DNA from: Vibrio mediterranei
GTDB taxonomy: Bacteria > Pseudomonadota > Gammaproteobacteria > Enterobacterales > Vibrionaceae
Direction of reading: 5' to 3'
NCBI RefSeq assembly: GCF_900088415.1
Contig: NZ_FLLQ01000009.1
Coordinates: forward strand, 124,001 to 188,000
DNA length: 64,000 nt
In this document: positions 62,357 through 64,000 of the stretch, piece by piece
Layout of the letters: every line of letters starts with the position of its first letter
Numbering within the stretch: position 1 is the stretch's first letter
Made by a program: the position numbers and the translations under genes
The notes under the pieces: generated by a model
Database searches by the model: none
Seen by the model: only the letters and a program-made list of their open reading frames with translations
Told to the model about the DNA's origin: nothing

Positions 62357-63298
62357 ATGACTAAGCCTTTTGCAATTGCGATTCATGGTGGCGCTGGAAC
62401 CATATTGCGTGATCAGATGACTGAGACATTGAAGCAAGAGATATTGGCAGCACTGACTCAATCAGTTCAGGCGGGCGCTGCGATATTGGAAGCGGGTGGT
62501 GACGCTCTAGATGCAACAGTAGCAGCGGTTAAAGTGATGGAAGACTCGCCACATTTTAATGCGGGAAAAGGCTCGGTATTAACTCATGATGAAATGGTTG
62601 AGATGGATGCTTCTGTGATGCATGGCGCGGCTATGGATGCAGGCGCGGTCGCTGGCGTTCGTCATATTCGTAACCCGATTGAGCTGGCGCGAGATGTGAT
62701 GCGCGATAGCGATCATGTGTTATTAATCGGAGAAGGCGCGGAGAAGTTTGCGTTTGAACATCAACACGAATATACCGAGCAAGATTACTTCTTTACTGAG
62801 CGTCGCTACGAACAATTACTTTCGATGAAAGAGAAAGGATTGTTTGCCCTGTCTGAATCGAAATATCCAGATGACAAAAAGTACGGCACGGTAGGGGCGG
62901 TGGCACTGGACCGCCATGGCAACTTGGCTGCCGCGACAAGTACTGGTGGTGTAACCAATAAAAAGTACGGCCGTGTTGGCGATACTGCGATTATCGGCGC
63001 AGGTACCTTCGCTGAAAACGGCAATGTTGCGGTTTCAACTACCGGAATGGGTGAGTACTTTATCCGTAAAACCGTTGCAGGTGATGTCGCGGCGCGAATG
63101 CGCTATCTAAAAGAAGACGTTCATACGGCGTGTGAAGCGGTAATTCAAGGTGAACTGAAAACCATGGGTGGCGAGGGTGGCTTAATTGCAGTGGATGCTC
63201 AAGGTGATGTTCATTTTGGTATGAATAGCTCAGGCATGTACCGCGCCTCGGTAGATTGCCATGGTGAATTAACTGTAAAGATCTATGCTGATGAATAA
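62357..63298 (+). CDS. iaaA: Isoaspartyl peptidase/L-asparaginase
   Basis: It is an N-terminal-nucleophile hydrolase that cleaves isoaspartyl dipeptides and asparagine and is made as a precursor that cuts itself. From the ATG at 62357 it has 313 residues and starts MTKPFAIAIHGGAGTILRDQ. HFNAGKGSVLTHDE near 66 and the autocleavage site before Thr in KKYGTVGAVALDRHGN near 180 are visible, with GGVTNKKYGRVGDTAIIGAG after it. It stands alone after slyD. Confidence 0.94.
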   Translation: MTKPFAIAIHGGAGTILRDQMTETLKQEILAALTQSVQAGAAILEAGGDALDATVAAVKVMEDSPHFNAGKGSVLTHDEMVEMDASVMHGAAMDAGAVAGVRHIRNPIELARDVMRDSDHVLLIGEGAEKFAFEHQHEYTEQDYFFTERRYEQLLSMKEKGLFALSESKYPDDKKYGTVGAVALDRHGNLAAATSTGGVTNKKYGRVGDTAIIGAGTFAENGNVAVSTTGMGEYFIRKTVAGDVAARMRYLKEDVHTACEAVIQGELKTMGGEGGLIAVDAQGDVHFGMNSSGMYRASVDCHGELTVKIYADE

Positions 63299-63313
63299 CA
63301 AGGCTTTTTGGAT

Positions 63314-63342
63314 GGCTAAGCATTGAGGAGTATTGCTTAGCC
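63314..63342 (+). other. Hairpin after iaaA
   Basis: GGCTAAGCA-11 nt-TGCTTAGCC, a perfect 9 bp stem without a real T run. It may be a weak terminator or mRNA-stabilising end. Confidence 0.55.
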
Positions 63343-63430
63343 TCTTAAACCTCTAAAATTGCTTGCTTATTTTCCGTCCTTTCTGTAACATTCGCGGTCC
63401 TTAATTCTCGGTCTTTTTTATTCGTTCCTT

Positions 63431-63464
63431 GCTTCCTCTGGACGACCGAGCCAAACGTGGAAGC
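63431..63464 (+). promoter_or_regulatory. Candidate S6:S18 autoregulatory leader of rpsF
   Basis: GCTTCC (63431-63436) and GGAAGC (63459-63464) pair perfectly and enclose CTGGACGACCGAGCCAAACG. It ends 23 bp before the rpsF ATG. The conserved S6:S18-binding motif known upstream of rpsF in many bacteria is a hairpin with an exposed CCG, and this loop contains CCG. Confidence 0.65.
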
Positions 63465-63487
63465 TAATAATCCGTAAGGAGCAACCA

Positions 63488-63868
63488 ATGCGTCATTACG
63501 AAATCGTATTCATGGTGCACCCTGATCAAAGCGAGCAAGTTGCTGGCATGATCGAGCGTTACACTGGTTCTATCACTGAAGCTAACGGTACTGTTCACCG
63601 TCTAGAAGACTGGGGTCGTCGTCAACTGGCTTACCCAATCAACAAGCTTCACAAAGCTCACTACGTTCTAATGAACGTTGAAGCTCCACAAGAAGCTATT
63701 GATGAGCTAGAGACTGCTTTCCGTTTCAACGATGCAGTTCTACGTAACATGATTATGCGTACTAAAGCAGCAATCACTGAGCCTTCTATCATGCTTAAGC
63801 AGAAAGAAGAGCGTGCTCCACGTCGCGAAGAGCGTACTGAAGCTAAGCCAGAAGCAGCTGCAGAGTAA
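63488..63868 (+). CDS. rpsF: Small ribosomal subunit protein bS6
   Basis: S6 binds the central domain of 16S rRNA together with S18. The 126-residue protein starts MRHYEIVFMVHPDQSEQVAG and has the conserved EDWGRRQLAYPINKLHKAHY near 40-60. The tail is rich in Glu, Arg and Ala (EERAPRREERTEAKPE), where E. coli S6 receives added glutamates. Ribosome site TAAGGAG precedes the start. Confidence 0.98.
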   Translation: MRHYEIVFMVHPDQSEQVAGMIERYTGSITEANGTVHRLEDWGRRQLAYPINKLHKAHYVLMNVEAPQEAIDELETAFRFNDAVLRNMIMRTKAAITEPSIMLKQKEERAPRREERTEAKPEAAAE

Positions 63869-63944
63869 TTCGTTACTCATTTAGTACTTGGTAATTGATT
63901 CAATTGCCGACAACAAGACTTTAATTTAGATCAGGAGATAGCCC

Positions 63945-64000
63945 ATGGCTCGTTTCTTCCGTCGTCGTAAATTCTGCCGTTTCACTGCAGAAGGCGTACA
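63945..64000 (+). CDS. rpsR: Small ribosomal subunit protein bS18 (partial)
   Basis: Only the first 18-19 codons lie in the window (MARFFRRRKFCRFTAEGV), and the gene runs off the right edge. The start has AGGAG upstream (63932-63936). It follows rpsF by 76 bp without priB in between. Confidence 0.96.
   Translation, partial: MARFFRRRKFCRFTAEGV

Noticed and set aside
1..64000. tRNA or rRNA genes, prophage or integron genes
   Set aside because: None were recognised on either strand; the long frames outside the listed genes are shadows of them.

Overview
The window is a 64 kb piece of what is almost certainly the large chromosome of a Vibrio. The evidence is AphA (the quorum-sensing master regulator confined to vibrios), an ArgH fused to an N-acetyltransferase, PilMNOPQ upstream of aroKB-damX-dam-rpe-gph-trpS, an Xds-type secreted nuclease with a GlyGly-CTERM tail, and high similarity of the core proteins to Vibrio homologues as I remember them. 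It looks like a non-cholerae Vibrio; I cannot name the species. Most of the window is conserved core chromosome. I see no prophage, intact insertion sequence, CRISPR array, tRNA or rRNA.

Layout: (1) 1-7.3 kb, minus strand: hslU (cut by the edge), hslV, a 1.5 kb tandem array of a 120 bp hairpin-bearing repeat, ftsN, cytR, priA. (2) 7.5-14.9 kb: rpmE, a short malic enzyme, then the methionine regulon metJ / metB-metL / metF, with tandem met boxes at both control points. (3) 15-25.4 kb: aphA with a long leader that carries a candidate Qrr small-RNA pairing site, ppc, then divergent argE and argC-argB-argG-argH(A), with paired ARG boxes. (4) 25.7-30.6 kb: a RidA-like protein, a peroxiredoxin-glutaredoxin fusion divergent from oxyR with an OxyR site between them, and PBP1A. 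(5) 30.8-42.1 kb: the pilMNOPQ secretin/alignment operon and aroK-aroB-damX-dam-rpe-gph-trpS. (6) 42.4-50.8 kb: secreted nuclease xds, pabA, and an astC-astA-astD operon that ends in a DUF1338 gene. (7) 51-62.3 kb: crp, prkB, yheU, yheT, a MocR regulator divergent from a LysE exporter, TIGR02444, yheS, kefG-kefB, yheV, slyD. (8) 62.3-64 kb: an isoaspartyl peptidase, then rpsF and the start of rpsR with no priB between them.

Several genes work together. MetJ represses metB-metL and metF; the arg genes are under ArgR; OxyR controls the adjacent peroxidase; CRP (encoded here) has good sites upstream of cytR and of crp itself; PriA, Dam, DamX and FtsN serve replication, mismatch repair and division. 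Most of the unusual content is non-coding: the 120 bp array with a 360 bp higher-order duplication, the aphA leader, a cluster of perfect hairpins between metL and metF, tandem hairpins after argH, and structured leaders before aroK and rpsF. The most interesting coding oddity is the DUF1338 gene at the end of the ast operon.
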